Origin: Apoderus coryli
Lineage: Eukaryota; Arthropoda; Insecta; Coleoptera; Attelabidae
DNA length: 64,000 bases
Direction: 5' to 3'
NCBI GenBank assembly: GCA_911728435.2
Contig: OU452210.1
Location: 15,174,442-15,238,441, forward strand
The notes under the pieces are model-generated. The model saw only the letters and a program-made list of their open reading frames with translations, was not told the DNA's origin and ran no database searches. Positions 15,001 through 30,000 of this stretch are shown here, piece by piece (position 1 is the stretch's first letter; every line of letters begins with the position of its first letter). The translations under genes and the position numbers were made by a program.

Positions 15001-18000
15001 CCCCTAACAGTCATTACAATAATTACATTTGTCTCTATTCGTGGGAGAGTCGTGAGGATTTAACTCATTCTATAAACATATTTTCAATCGAACCAAAGCA
15101 TCTGGTCATGAAAAATTGCGAAATAGTTTTCCCAGAAAAGTAGCAATTATTTAAAAGTTATTAATGTATTTCATTGAAAACTGTATTTTCTAATTATACA
15201 GGGTGGTCCAACGAAAAGTTTGCACCTAGCTTTTCTCTTTTTTTTGTAGTCGAATGCGAAAATGCTCGGACACGTCGATTTTGCTTTTGAGGGGGACACA
15301 TTTTAAACATATTTTTCGATCTGCGCCTTTAACCCCCTAGCGGGGGTGAGTAACAACCCTAAAATTTTAAATGGAAAGAGGGGTCTAATGACATATCATT
15401 TGAAAGGACACAAAATTGTCTTTCTAATGATACCCTATTTGTCGAATTTTACTAAAACAGTTAATACGAAAACGACTTTAAAGACATTAAGCCGATAATT
15501 TTGGTATTAATGAGAAATACAAATAAGTTTTAATTATTACGACTGAAAACAACTACAATCATTTCTAAATTATTTACTTTGAAGAAAAACGGGATTTCAA
15601 AAACACTATCTTATTTATCAGAACTAAATTCCTCACTAATCGCTTGCGTTTTTTGTTGAAATAAAAACTGCAGATACGTGTAGGAAAAGAATTTACACCG
15701 TTTATTTTAGTCTTTTCATTGATTCAGTTTGGTTGCTTCTCAAGTTATTTTACTTTTACCGTACAAAATGATTTATTCCATTCTAGAACGAGTTGAAATT
15801 GTTAAACTTTATTTTCAAAATAATAGTAGTGCTAGACTTACGGCTCGCTTATTTAATGAGAGACATCCCGATAAAAATGTGAATGATGTGTACGTTGGCA
15901 AGTTAGTTAAAAAGTTTGTAGATACCGGATCTGTCTGTAATGTAAAACACCAGCCGCAGAAACCGATCAGAAATGAAGCTGTGGAAGTCGCTGTTTTAGG
16001 GCATGTTGAAATGGATCATAGTCAAAGTACCCGTCAACTAGCTGAAGCCTCAGGTGTCTCCCGTTCGTCCATAATACGAATTTTAAAAGCGTACAAATTT
16101 CATCCGTACAAAATCAAATTAGTACAGGAACTAAATGAGGATGATCCTGATAGAAGGCTGCAATTTTGTGAAGCAATGAGCCAGCGTTTAATTGAAGATC
16201 CGCAATTATTATTTAACATTTGTTTTTCCGACGAATGCACATTTTATTTGAATGGAGCTGTAAATAGGCACAATTGCCGTTACTGGGATGACAGTAACCC
16301 ACATTTATTCCGTGAGGTTCATACCCAGTATCCTCAAAAAATAAACGTCTGGTGTGGCATATTAGGAAATCATATTATAGGACCACTTTTTATTCCTGGA
16401 AATTTAACTGGTGAAGTGTACCTAAACATGCTTGAAGACACAATTGATCCTTTAATAACACAAATAATAGAAGATGACCAAAATCATACTGCTGATCGGC
16501 TTTATTTCCAGCAAGATGGAGCACCTCCGCACTATGTGGCTCCTGTAAGACAGTTCTTAGATGACCGGTTCCCTGGACGGTGGATTGGAAGGAGGGGCCC
16601 AATTGAATGGCCTGCCAGGTCACCGGATTTATCGCCTTTAGACTTTTTTCTTTGGGGGCACTTAAAAAATAAATGTTTTGCCACGAAGCCCGAGTCCATA
16701 GAAGATCTTCGCCAACGCATTACAGAAGAGTGCAGAAACATAACACCTGATATGCTACAAAATGTTAGAAATAGATTTGAACAAAATCTGTATTATTGTA
16801 TGGAATCAAATGGGTCACATTTTCAACATTTGTTAATGTAACGTTTTAATAAATCAATTTAACAGCTTGTTTACTTTTTTTACAAAGCAATGTTAAAACT
16901 AACAAACATTGGAATGTACTAACGATTGCAGGTGTTTTCACTCGCAATAATTAAAACTTATTTGTATTTCTCATTAATACCAAAATTATCGGCTTAATGT
17001 CTTTAAAGTCGTTTTCGTATTAACTGTTTTAGTAAAATTCGACAAATAGGGTATCATTAGAAAGACAATTTTGTGTCCTTTCAAATGATATGTCATTAGA
17101 CCCCTCTTTCCATTTAAAATTTTAGGGTTGTTACTCACCCCCGCTAGGGGGTTAAAGGCGCAGATCGAAAAATATGTTTAAAATGTGTCTCCCTCAAAAG
17201 CAAAATCGACGTGTCCGAGCATTTTCGCATTCGACTACAAAAAAAAGAGAAAAGCTAGGTGCAAACTTTTCGTTGGACCACCCTGTATACTCCATTTATT
17301 GGTTAAGCATTTAAACGTTCTGGTATAAACAAGAACTATTTTAGTAAAACAGAACTTACCTACTTGCTAAAAATCATGAAAACCCTATAAACAAACAAAA
17401 TTCACATTCCAGTGGGAAATAGGTGCCTATTACAACGTTGTATGAACATTAAATACGCGTTTGTAGTTAAATTTAAAATGCTGGTATAAACAAAGAACCC
17501 CAGCTGTTACGCTATATTAATTTCCCTAACAAAACCTCAAAACATATGCGATACGTTTAGATTATATACTACTTTCTTGGTTCAATACCCCATTGGCTTT
17601 TCATACTACAACAAATAAAAAATTATATATCTTATTCGCTAATAGCGGTGAATACAAAAAAGTTACAATTGTCCAGAAACCAGTAGGTATAGGTACATGG
17701 GATGAGGCAGCAGAAAATATAATCAATCATAACAAGAATCACGTTTTTTAAATAATATTAGATCACTACTTGATAATATTAAAAAAATTACACTAGTAAT
17801 TAATTTTTACCACTTGCTGCTTCTGGCCAAGATTGTACTCATGCCTTTTAAGGCGAATAACCTTTGACAAAACATTCTTAACTTCCGCATTCATCATAAT
17901 TGGACCGAGAATAGTTCCTTGAGGCAGGCAACGATTACTCTTCCATCCAATTTATTAAAAAACATACTTTTACTATTTGTAGTTACGAGAGAGATCCTTG

Positions 18001-21000
18001 AAGTAGCCAATCCATAATTTTCTTGAAGATATTTGGTTTAAAAGACTTATTGTTAGATTCAGTAGCCAAGTAATAATTATTTCGTCATCACTAAAAACGA
18101 TAATTTAACAGGAATTAATAAATTTGGTCCTGCATCGGTAAATCTTTAAGACAGGTGGTAAATACATGTGAGATCTTATTTACATAAATAATAATCAAGT
18201 ATTCTAGTCTTGTTTTCGTTTTAAGTGATTATTACTTTACATCGGACATGATTATTAACTGTATGACTAAAGAATACCACTTATATGGCTTATGTAAATT
18301 GGTGTAAATTGCTTTTGGAACAACAAATTAGTATGTTAGGAGATTTATTATATTAACATATCTAATATTCTTTTAGCGTATAATTCCAAACATTTATGAG
18401 TGGTGTTTTAAAACTACTGCACTGTTAAGCTTAAAAGTTTTAACTAAACATAATCATGGGTTCTGGAAAATCGTCCTTATATCAAAATTTGAATTAGATG
18501 ATTGCCTAAATATTATATAACATGGAATCTCTCAGCTGTTTTTGGGTTTATTGTATCAGGATGACCCCCGGTATATTTAGAAAGCACGTGCGTTGGTGCG
18601 TTCCTATTTTATATTCGTGCATAATTACTTGAACGCATGCTGTGGAATTTATCGTCTTAAATTTACTGAAATTAGATTAACAAAGCTTGTAAAACTAATA
18701 AAATTTTAGTGTCCAATTTGTAGCGTATCATATACACCTGTACTAATTGGAACGATTACGAGGGGACGTGTTGTTTCTTTAAAAGTGAATTTCAAATATT
18801 ATGATATTTCTTACTTTAATCAAGAACTAGTTTTAATATTATCTTTTCTGTATGATTTCTTGCAAGATAAAACCGGCAAGTTATATCAATGAACCAGAAA
18901 ATTAGAAAAAGAACGCATCTAAAACATTACACTATCTTAATTATGATAGACGGCATCGGTATATCAAAAGCAATTCTACTAATTAGCGTGTCAATATAAT
19001 GTGAACGTAAATAAGAATTTAAATGGACCCCTGGTGTCATTAACGATTTGCTGGTTGTTCTTATATTTGCTGTTACACCATTACTGTTTGATTCTATTTT
19101 TTTTTTTACGTATATTCAACTTGAATAATATCACTCGATCAAAATCATAAGAATTACTATTATTTGATTTCATCAGTTGTTTATATAATTTTTCTATAGC
19201 AGCAAATCCTGACGACAGTTTTCTCTACTTCGTTGAATAGCATTTTACATTGAGAAAATCTAATTATCTTGCGTTTTTTCCGAAAATGAAGAGAATTATT
19301 GAAGTCGAAACAGAAATAGAGCATTTCTTTCCAGATCAACTACTAACTCTACTACTGGAGTTTTGGTCTAAACATTTTCCTTTGAAAACCAAGGGTGTAT
19401 TGAATCAACTTACAAACTTTCTTGTCTCACCTTCCTCACCTATCGAGTTCGCTATTTTTCTGAAGACAAGCAGATTCATGACACTTTTCGTTTTCAGGCA
19501 AAAATGTTCAGATATTTAGACCAGTACATTTTCTAAATAAACTAACCAATTTGTGCCTTCACGAGTCTGGTTTTTTATTATTTCTATCGACCTACATAAT
19601 ATATACCTGCAACTCCAAGGTTCGTCGCTGAAAAATTTTGTTCTTTTGTTCGCCTGTAATTAATAAAAACAAATTCCGCTGTTAGGCATTTTGATTTCTA
19701 ATGCTACAACATGTGTAACAAAATATTTTAATTAGACAAACGTATTATTTTCTCTAATAACATCTAATTATAGTGATTTATAGTAAAAGCTAATCAAAAT
19801 CCGAAGGCCTGATTACTTTTAGAATCGACTTATTTGTTTGTGTGTTTATATAGAAGAGAAATAGTTTTAATGTACAATCAATAATTTCTTCCTGTAACCT
19901 TTAAGCTCAAGTACTAAGTAATGATTCTGAAATTAGTTATGGTACAATTCAACAATGAATTATTTTATTCACATACTTACTTGAAATGTGTTGATTTTTC
20001 TACAAATGGTTATATTAAACAAACGCGCTACACTAATCTAGTTTTAATGTAAGTTAATTTTACTGTTATTTAAACTTATTTTTTTATTGCTAAACTCAGA
20101 ATGAAGAGAACTAAAACATTTAAACTATTTAGCTGTGTTTGTCTTTAAATACTTAATTTATGTTATAATTTAAGTTTATGAGTATATAGAATAAAAGTCT
20201 TTTTTAATTGATATAGAGACAACGAATGCCTCAGGGTACCGTTTAGGGTCCAATTCACATCACTATTAAAAAATATCCTTTTACTGGTGGATTGGACTAC
20301 TCTATTGTTGCTATTAATTAATTGTTTGTATGAAATATAAAGTAAATTTATGATAATAAAAAGAAATTTACCTTTTTATGCAATAATTCATTGGCATATC
20401 AACAACACAATTGCATGATCATTTTTGATTATTTGCCTGCTTTCTTTTGTGAATTTACGAAATGTAATGTATATTTTCGTAATTTTTATGTGTTGTATAC
20501 AATAAAATACAAAAAAATTCATGTAGTTAATACCGATTTAATATTACTTCTGGCCTCGAGGTTTACTAGTAATAATATGATATATAAGTAACGCGTCCGT
20601 GGTACCTCAAGCGCTAATTATCTTATTCTAATAATTTCTGGTTTGTTTTGAGAGTTCCTTTTTATTTGTTTAACCCTGCAATTATCTACAGTGTTAAGCA
20701 TCTCTATTGAATTTTTTAAAAATGCTTTTATTTATTATATAATATAGAAAGCATATTTTTTCTCATTCTATTCCTAAAAGCTTTGTATATACGAGTATAA
20801 CGCAACACGTAAATGACTACTACCTGTGCTTTGAATAAACTATTACAGAATGATAATATCTCGTGATTTAAATGATAAAATTATATACGGTGGCTCAAAA
20901 ACTCTCTGTTTCCCGATTTGCTGTCATAAAGTGTTCTTCTTTTGCCCGGTAGTTGAAAATTAGAGAACACTCTGCTCTACAATTGCAGCTTTATATTATA

Positions 21001-24000
21001 TAATGGTTACCGATATTACAAATCATTTAAAATCAATTCTGCCTTGTAAATTAAAGAAAGAATACGGAAATCTTTTGCTTACCTCAGGGTAATTGTGCAA
21101 TTATATTTTAATTACTGAACCAAATTGATATTATTAGTTTTGTTTTATAATAAGTAATATTTTTTTGACAGTACTTATTATATATTATATTATAATTTGG
21201 TTCTAAATTTGAAGAAATAAAAATTAACCTTGCAAAACATAAAAAAAATAATGAATTTTTGAATGCCGAAGACGATTTAAATTTTCGAGTTAGACCGAGC
21301 GGTGTTCATTAATTGAAATTAATTTTCTTTTGAAGCCGATTGTAAGAATTCATGTTGAGTATTGAAATATCCCGTATATTCGTGTCAAAATAAAAATATC
21401 TTTCGTTGGGACACACGTAAATGTTCAGTCACGTTCCGTTCTTTCTGTTGTTTTCAGCAAAAATATTGGTTTAAAAACATGACGCAATAAATACATAAGG
21501 ATTAGTTACAGTAATATTAGTCACAGTATTATAGCTTTGTATCATTATAAAAAAATAAATAAACTGGTAGAATTGACTTTGTTACTAATGAACAGATTAG
21601 ATTACGTTACGGTCCATAGGCAGCTGCTACACCTTTGATATGACATCTGACAAATTTTAACTTCCATCTTCAATAAATAAAGAGAAATTGTTGAGTGTAT
21701 TCTTTTTTTACTTTTTATTAATCTTTTCCTTATTGAATTTTTTATGATAGTTTTGAGAATGGCCTTGTTATTTCCTATATCTTTTGATTATTTTGATGAC
21801 GTTCATCAGATTCGTTTCCAAATAGTTCGCGGTCATTCAAAGCTTAGTAATTGTTATGAATTATTTAAAACTCTGATTCTTCTGTGTCCGATTTATGCAC
21901 CTGCTTTTACAAACAGGTGATGTTGCTGCCGAAATATTATGTATACATATTTATGACTATACGCAAACGGAGTTAGCAACCTGGCTTAATAATATAAGTT
22001 ACTTATATTTACGAAATACATGTATAATTTTTTATGATTTTCCATGTACCATGTAGTGTAATACTTAATAATTAGGAGAACCAGTTTAAAACTCACATCT
22101 ATTTAAGGTAATATGTAAAAGATTTATGGTCGTTTGAAAAATGTTAGAATCCAACAGAAATCTACTAATGCAAGACAATAAATTTTACAATATTTTCTTG
22201 TTAAAAAAACGACAGACTTTCATATTACTGCACCCACACGCTTTATGATATACCCTAAAGAGTACCATTACAGTTGAAAAATACCTTTATAACAACCATT
22301 ATAACACACAATTTGATTTTATATTGAAATAAATATTTTCCTGACATCACATAACCTTTTCAGGTCATTTAATAAATTAAGAGAAAGTGTTTTATGCATA
22401 TTTCTTACTTAAGCATTTAATATTCTTTGTTTGATCAAAAAATCTACATATTATGTACGATATTCGGATGCATGACAAGTTTGACAAGTTGTTTGCAGGA
22501 CCGACTGCACGAATAGAAACTTATTTTCCTTTTTGATCTCCAATCAATCACAATCTTCTCTGTAAATTAAGAGAGACACTCATTTCTAATTATTCCTTTT
22601 TTCGTGCAGGAGGAAAAGACATTTCAATGCTTCTAAATTTCAGGTCACCCTGAATATATGTATAATAAAAGCTTTTTCAAGACTTTCTCGAAACAAAAAT
22701 GGATAAAGGCACACCTAGTGCACATTAATTTTATGAAATATAAATGATTGTATTCATTTGGTGTAGGTAGAAGTCAACAGTGTGCAGCAACATAAGCTTT
22801 ATTATTATTATTATTAATAATATTGAGGTAGGAACCCGCATAAATTAATCCTCTCCAGGCTGGACGTGTTAAATTTACCATAATTTTCACTAATGAGTGT
22901 TAAATACATCTAATATATGAGATAAATGATCACACAAAGAGGTATAACCGATAGAAAAAATAAAAATCGCAAAATACGGAACTAAAATAGGCAAATTGTA
23001 AAAAAATCGATTCTATGAATATATTAAAATGATCAAGATTATGTCTGTGTTGGTGAAAGTATTTAGATGTATAGTTATGCATTTAATAGGCTTACGTTAT
23101 AACTATTTTGTTAAACACACACTTTAAAAGCTCCTTTAGTCTAAAATTATCTTTATATGAGTTCCTGCTAATATATTAAGTGAAGAACATTTACTGTCAT
23201 TCATAAAGGACCGCAAGTAAGTGTCTATTGTACAACTCACGATCTGGAAAAAATTGATTTGCTGTAGAAGTTTTTAAACGTTTAGAAACATTTTTTTTTT
23301 AATTTTGGGGTTGTTTCACCTGAACCAATCTAAGTGGAGGTTCATTGTGAGGTCCTCTAGCAAGGTTTTACGATTTTTTTTCAATCATTCGGCGTCTTGA
23401 ACCTGGTGCCAAAGAGTGTGACAAAAATCAGAACATATAGTTTTATTTAATCGTGATCTAGATAAAATAGTTGAACTTTTGGTAGCATAAATAGATGCAT
23501 TAATAAATTATAAATAAAAGCATGGATTTATCAGTATGTCAATCAATCGATCCATCATTAATTGTATGTCTAATTTGGTAAAAGTTTATAATATGGAGAT
23601 GCTTACTTACAGATATGCCATTTGTAGTAAATTTATGTTATTATACATGAATTCTTTTCTAAGGTGTGCGTTTTTAAATTGTCGCATATAATTAATTAAA
23701 ATTAAATCAAATTGATACTGACCGCTTTATAATAATACCTAATAAGATTTCACTGTCAATGGTTAATGAAAAATAAATTAACGTCAATAATTACATTATA
23801 CATAACACACATTACCAGTAGCGTATCGCGACTGATGTAGAGAAAGTTTATTTGATGTTGATATTATACTAGTTTTTGATGAATACACGCCAATGCAATG
23901 CCACTGTTCTCAACTAATTTGCAAAATTACCTAATTGATATTCATTTCAGCCGTGATTATCTGGTGACATACATTATTTTTAACTATTATTTATTACTTC

Positions 24001-27000
24001 CTTTTTTTCAATGTAAAATGAAATTTTATGTAAAATCGATTCTTTGTTTAATTGTGAGAATTTTTTGTGAAATATGCGACTATATTTTAACCAGCAATAT
24101 TTTCGAACGCAACTTTGTCGTGAAAATTTTCGAAATTATTTTATTTTATTTTTTCAGGTGCTGCACCGTGACATCGAGAATCACGGTAAAATAGTAGGTT
24201 CAGTTGTGAAGTTATGCAAACGGCCTGATGCCAAATGCAATGTGGCTAATGCACGACGCATAGCAAATGGCCTTGAAAGACGTTGGCATCTCTTGTTTTT
24301 GAGATCTTTAGAGTGGCAGTGTTACCTGGAATCGTTGTCAAAGCGTCAGAGTCTGAGGGTAAGTTACAAAACCTATCTACACATTTTTATCGCAAAAGCA
24401 AACAAGGGGATCTTGTTTGCTTTTGTGATTATTTGCTGTTTGTTTATGAATAATTTTATATCTAAGAATTTTCTTGAGACCTAACAGACAATATATTTTT
24501 TTAACCTATTTTACCTGTTAATTGCCTCGCCAGAAATTCTAAGACGAGATTATCTAATTATATATTTATTTATAGTAAAAAATGTCTATGTTTACAATTC
24601 TATATTTATCATAAACTGGGTTCAAATTCATTGGCTTCCGCTCTATTCGTAGTTATTTCTGTTTTCAATGACGGTGATGATTATATACTGGTCTTTAGCT
24701 AGAAAATAATGGTTTTGTTACAAGTTTTTCATTAATATTTCTTTAATTTAATGAAATTAGTTGAGTGGTAATATGAAATGCAAAATGTTGTCTGGATGTT
24801 ATAAATTGTTTCTTCAATTTGTTTACTCAGAACAGTGCAGAATTCAAGATGTTTAAAGCCTTCGAAAACTGTGAATTTTTACCGTTTGAGGACTAAATTT
24901 TATTGTGTAGATTTCATTGGCTTGTCTGATGAAAAATTTCATAGTTTCTAATTGAATATAGATTTCTACTTCTAATAATAATTGTTAAAAATTCGTTATC
25001 AGAAAATGTTCAGTTATTTAATTATTGCGGCAAGCATATGCAGGGCTGGAGTTAAAATTGATGAAATAGATAGATAACAATTTAATAATAGATGTGGAAT
25101 ATGTATAAAACGCATAATATTAGTATTTATCCAACTTTCCACTAAGTATTGTTATAATAATATGTTCATTTGGTTTATTTTTTGAATAAAACATATCATT
25201 GTTTATTTTTGTTGTTAAATATTTCAACCATAAAAACTATTTATTTGAACATTGCGATATTCTTACTATTAGTAATAATGTAATATATACCAGGTGAGCA
25301 AAACAAAATGTTGGATTTAACGCTGAAATTTTAGATCGAAAATTGGCTAGAAGTTCCCTGCTTCTCTTTGTTTATGTAAAACATGAAAAAAATTAATGTG
25401 CAACTGTAAAATTACTTCTCTTTTGTGTTTCTACTATCCATTATTACGCAGCACCTTTAAAAAAATTTTCATAAGTAAAAATTAGACTTTCTTCGTGTAC
25501 TAAACAAAATAGTAACAACAAAAAACGTAAAAATTGCTGTTCATGATTCTCCAATTTGGAAGTATATTATTAACGATTTTTCTATCCTTTACTTTCTATA
25601 AAACGGTATCTCGGAACCGCTGCTGACAACGTTTTATTTATTTCATTTAACACAATACAATATTTATTTCCATGTCGTATCTATTAATTTGAGCACATTT
25701 AATTATTTGTTATTATTGCCCTCATACTTTATTACCTTTCTTTTTCTTAACGTTGGCTATTTTTTTTTCTTCTGACCAGATATTAAAACTGAAAAAAAGT
25801 ATAATGAAAAATGGTTTCATAAGCTATAAAAACCTTTCACTGTGAAGCAAATTCCAACGAAACCCGGATTTAAAACTTCATTGCAGAAATTTGAAATAAA
25901 AATAATGATTCAATTGAATTCAATACGTATAAATATAAATATTTTGAACCCAACTCTTCACCCATTTTGAAGACGTTGGAACCTACACAGTGGGGTTCTT
26001 AGTTAGTTGATTTATTGGAGTAAAGACAACGATATATTGTAAACTAAACCATTCGCAACAGATACGAGGGGATTGTCGGAACATTTGATATGAGTTCAAA
26101 CACATTTATGGGGTTGTCAAATCATATGAAGTTTTTAATGAAAAATTTTATATATTAAATTAAATATTGTCTCTAATAGGGAATTAATAATATAACTCAT
26201 AATAATAATTTCATTGTTTATGGAAAGCTCATGATTTTTTAAGGCTTTTTCAAGAAAATAAACGCAAACATAAATAAAAGCATTTTGTGTTGGACCGATC
26301 GGAAGGGAAATTATGTAATTTTAGATTGTGTGCCTTATTTTAGCACTTTTTTCAGTGGAAATTATTAAAAGTTGTGGCGATACAAGGACCTGTTAGTCTC
26401 TTATGGCGTGTTGACAGGACTAGGAATAATATAATAATAAATATTATAATTTCTATAGACTTCGATATCCGTTGTCTTTTCTAAAAAATATCTAAATTTG
26501 CGTTGTTTATGTTAAGGTCAAAAACGTATATACACGCACGGTCAACGGTCTTCGAAAGACAGTAAAACATGTAATTAGATTTGCAGTACTATGTTGCATA
26601 AGTAATAATAAAAAGTTAACGACGCTACGTATAATATGGTAATTCATATAACCAGTGTATTAATTAAAATTCCGAAGTAATTTTGTTATTATTATTATAT
26701 ATTAATCACTTACATGGAAAGGAAGTACAAACTTTTAACAAACCACTTTTGTGATCTAAATAATTGTCAAAGTACGATTGTTGATATTGGTTCAAATATG
26801 CTTATAATAGATCACCCCAAAAAACTTTGTTTATTACAGAATATCTATCAAACTGTCATTCCATTTGTTTATTCAAATTTATAGTCATCGCAACTCGTCA
26901 GCTAAAAAGCATTTCATTGATTTTTAGTAATGCATTCCATTATTGCAGGGTTGTATTTTAGAAACATTCACCTATCTCAAATAATTGCTTATTAAAATAC

Positions 27001-30000
27001 ATTTATAAAATTAGATCGATATTTTGCAATATTTGTTCTCGATACTTATACGAAACAGTTAACTATTATACAAACGTTATAATTTGAATTTTAAAATTAA
27101 TTCGAATTCACGAAGACCATAGTTAAATAATCTCTATTATTATTTGAAACCTAATCGCCTGGATTGAAATGCATTTTCAAACCATATAATTGAGTTACAT
27201 AACAGATGGTGCTGTGTTAACATTATTTATTTTGAACTTTGGTTTATTTTCATACTAGAAAAAATGTCCTACTTTTGGTCCAGCTCTGTATTGTTTTAGA
27301 CACATGGTATAAAGGGTATTACCCTTTCGGTTAATGATGTACGTGTAGATAATTGTTTCTGGGGAACATATTTTTTGGGGATGATGCATTAGTTTTTTAT
27401 CGTTAGAAATGTAAACAACAATGAATTTCATCAACTGCCGTAAATCCCATGGAGGCTTGTCGAGACATTAATTATTATTATTTATATTTCTTGTAGGTCT
27501 ATAACGAACCTTCCTATTACCATTTTGTAATAACTTCAATAAGGGTTTTTTTCTTCAGCAAACATGAGACGTAACTAGTTTTACAAAATGTCATGGAATG
27601 AAGTAATATCTCAAACGAAGCTATTATTAAGATTTAAGATAAATTCTGTTTCTTAAAAAAAATCTCCGTTACTTTTCATTACAAAACAATAGATGTACTT
27701 GACATAAATAATGCAAAAGTTACGAACGCGATTAATGTTGTTTCTTCAAATTAATTTAACGTTTAATTAATTTATTCATTGGAATAGTACTGCAGGTACT
27801 TAAAATACGTTTAATGGCAACTTACCTACTTCTGCAACATTAAATTTACATTTAAACTAGGCGGGTTCAATTTAGAACTGCTCTCTTTAATTTAGCCTGG
27901 CAATTTAAAAAATATTATTCAAAAATGCAGTTTTCGACCCCCAAATGCGGGAAGAAAGTCGCAAATATTTTTATTTGTGGTGAAATCCAGGTATAAACGC
28001 ATATTTTCAATAGGAATATATTTTTTTAAGGGATACAAAATATAGTAGGAACAATTATATTATGAAAAGTATAATTTAATAATGCATCCTATTTCTGTGT
28101 GAAGGATTTGTCTTACTGACCAGTTCTGCAAAATTGGTTGTTACAATCCATCCAGACCGTTATTTTCAACTAAAATTTAGAACAAAGAACAAAAACAACC
28201 TTCATAAGCCTATTATAATTCCTAATTCCTAGACTATAACGGTTACTTTACAAGAGTCATATACAGTTTAGTGGAAAATAGTGATTTTTTGCCATTATAG
28301 GACAGCGTTTGGAAAAAAAAACAACAGTTACATCTATTATTTTATAATAATTACACGTTTATGACTACATATAATTAAAGTTTCCTTATTCATTTCAAAA
28401 CATGCAATCTCATTAATTAAACCATCAAAAAGAGAGAACGTAATAATTTCCATAATATGCACGACTCTGTTCTGTTATGATTTTTCCTGGAAGTGCATAC
28501 AATGACAATAAAGAATAATTTGTTTTAAAACACTCTGCAATAAAAGTACAAGTATAAAAATATTTGAAGCATATCGACAGAATTGCTGCCTGTACACTAT
28601 ATTATAGTAAAATGTTTGAAAGTGTTTCAATACATTTCAGAATTAATCGTAAGCTCAGGCAGTGCCAGAGCCAGTTGAAAACACAAACACAATATTGTCA
28701 GAGCGGCTGTTACAGTATTAAATGATAATGTTTGTGATTGTTTCACGCGAGTGTGAAAGCGTTTTTTGTTTTTTAATTAATAAAAATTAGATTCAAAAAA
28801 AAGATTATCAAACATTGTGCAGTGAAAGGTGTGAAATAGATCGAGTTTTTAAATAATTGTATGATGTTTGGATATTATACTCTACACGATAGTAAGATTA
28901 TTATTTATATTCGATTGTTTTAAAATAATCGCTTGGTAAAGAAACTACTGCTTACTTTTTCTTATCTGCAATAACTTTTTTTACTATTTATAGTTGTCAT
29001 AAAATGTTATCAATGTATTTTAATGAACCATGGAATAAAAAAATTGGAATTTCTGTTACGATTTGTTTTTATTTCTAAAATTATTTTACTTGGAATATTT
29101 TGAACTAATCACTTGACTTGACAAATTTATAACGTTTCTCTGATCATCATTATAAATTGTAATTAAAATCTATAAAGAATGCTTGTATTAAAAAATGTAT
29201 TTTCTTCCAGAATTCGTCTAGTTCTTCCGAGGATTCAGATAGCGATTGCTGCCGTGAACCAGTTTCGAAGTATCCTCGTTTAAGTAATAAAGAATATACA
29301 CGAAATAGTAGGCTATTTGAAGATTGTTCCTCAAGTGAGGTTAGTATCGAACTACTAAACTATTTTTAAAACTAATTTTATACCCGCATATTTTTATTTT
29401 AGTATTTTAAACGGAAGTCAAAATGTTTTTGATTTAATAAAGTTGTAGTTATAATTTTATTATTATTATAGTTTTCAAAAGCGGATGATAATATTATACT
29501 TAGACATCCGGTTTTTACAGACATGATTTTAGTGTAGCTTTCATCATTGGGAAATAATGATTATAATAATATAAAACCATAATTTTAAGTTTCCTGTAAA
29601 ATCTAACAATATTCAGGAAAATACTGGTAAATGGGTAAACAAATATATATATAAACACATTTTTCTACTGGCAACCATTAATTTTTATTTGGTTCCCTAG
29701 TTGTACTGTATGACTAGCACAGTGGCGTCCTGTCGACCCTATCAGGGAAAAACAAATCGTTTTTTACCCTTGTGGGGTATATTCAAACAAATAGCAGGAC
29801 CTAATAATACTGATAACGGCTCAAAGACGGTCCAAAGACTAATTAGGGTCTGTCCCATAAATATCCGAACTTTGTTCTCTCTAATTTTAGTCATCCAATG
29901 ATTCGTGGCATACTTACTTCGAGAGAATCCTCATTTAACTGAACATTACTTTCTACACAGCTCTAGATATTCATCACTTTTGCGTCCATCGTTTCTATGT

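Larger units (their letters stand above)
15199..17285 (+). mobile_element. mariner-superfamily transposon, DD41D type, with very long terminal inverted repeats
   Basis: 2087 bp flanked by TA (15197-15198 and 17286-17287). The terminal inverted repeats run about 362 bp each (15199-15560 and 16924-17285), start CAGGGTGGTCCAACGAAAAG, and show only one mismatch by eye over the outer 340 bases. The transposase is intact. Mariner elements normally have repeats of about 30 bp, so the length is unusual. The near-identity implies a recent insertion. Confidence 0.93.

Noticed and set aside
24074..24157. ATG-initiated extension upstream of klar exon E
   Set aside because: AT-rich run across a polypyrimidine tract and TTTCAG acceptor; the exon starts at 24158.
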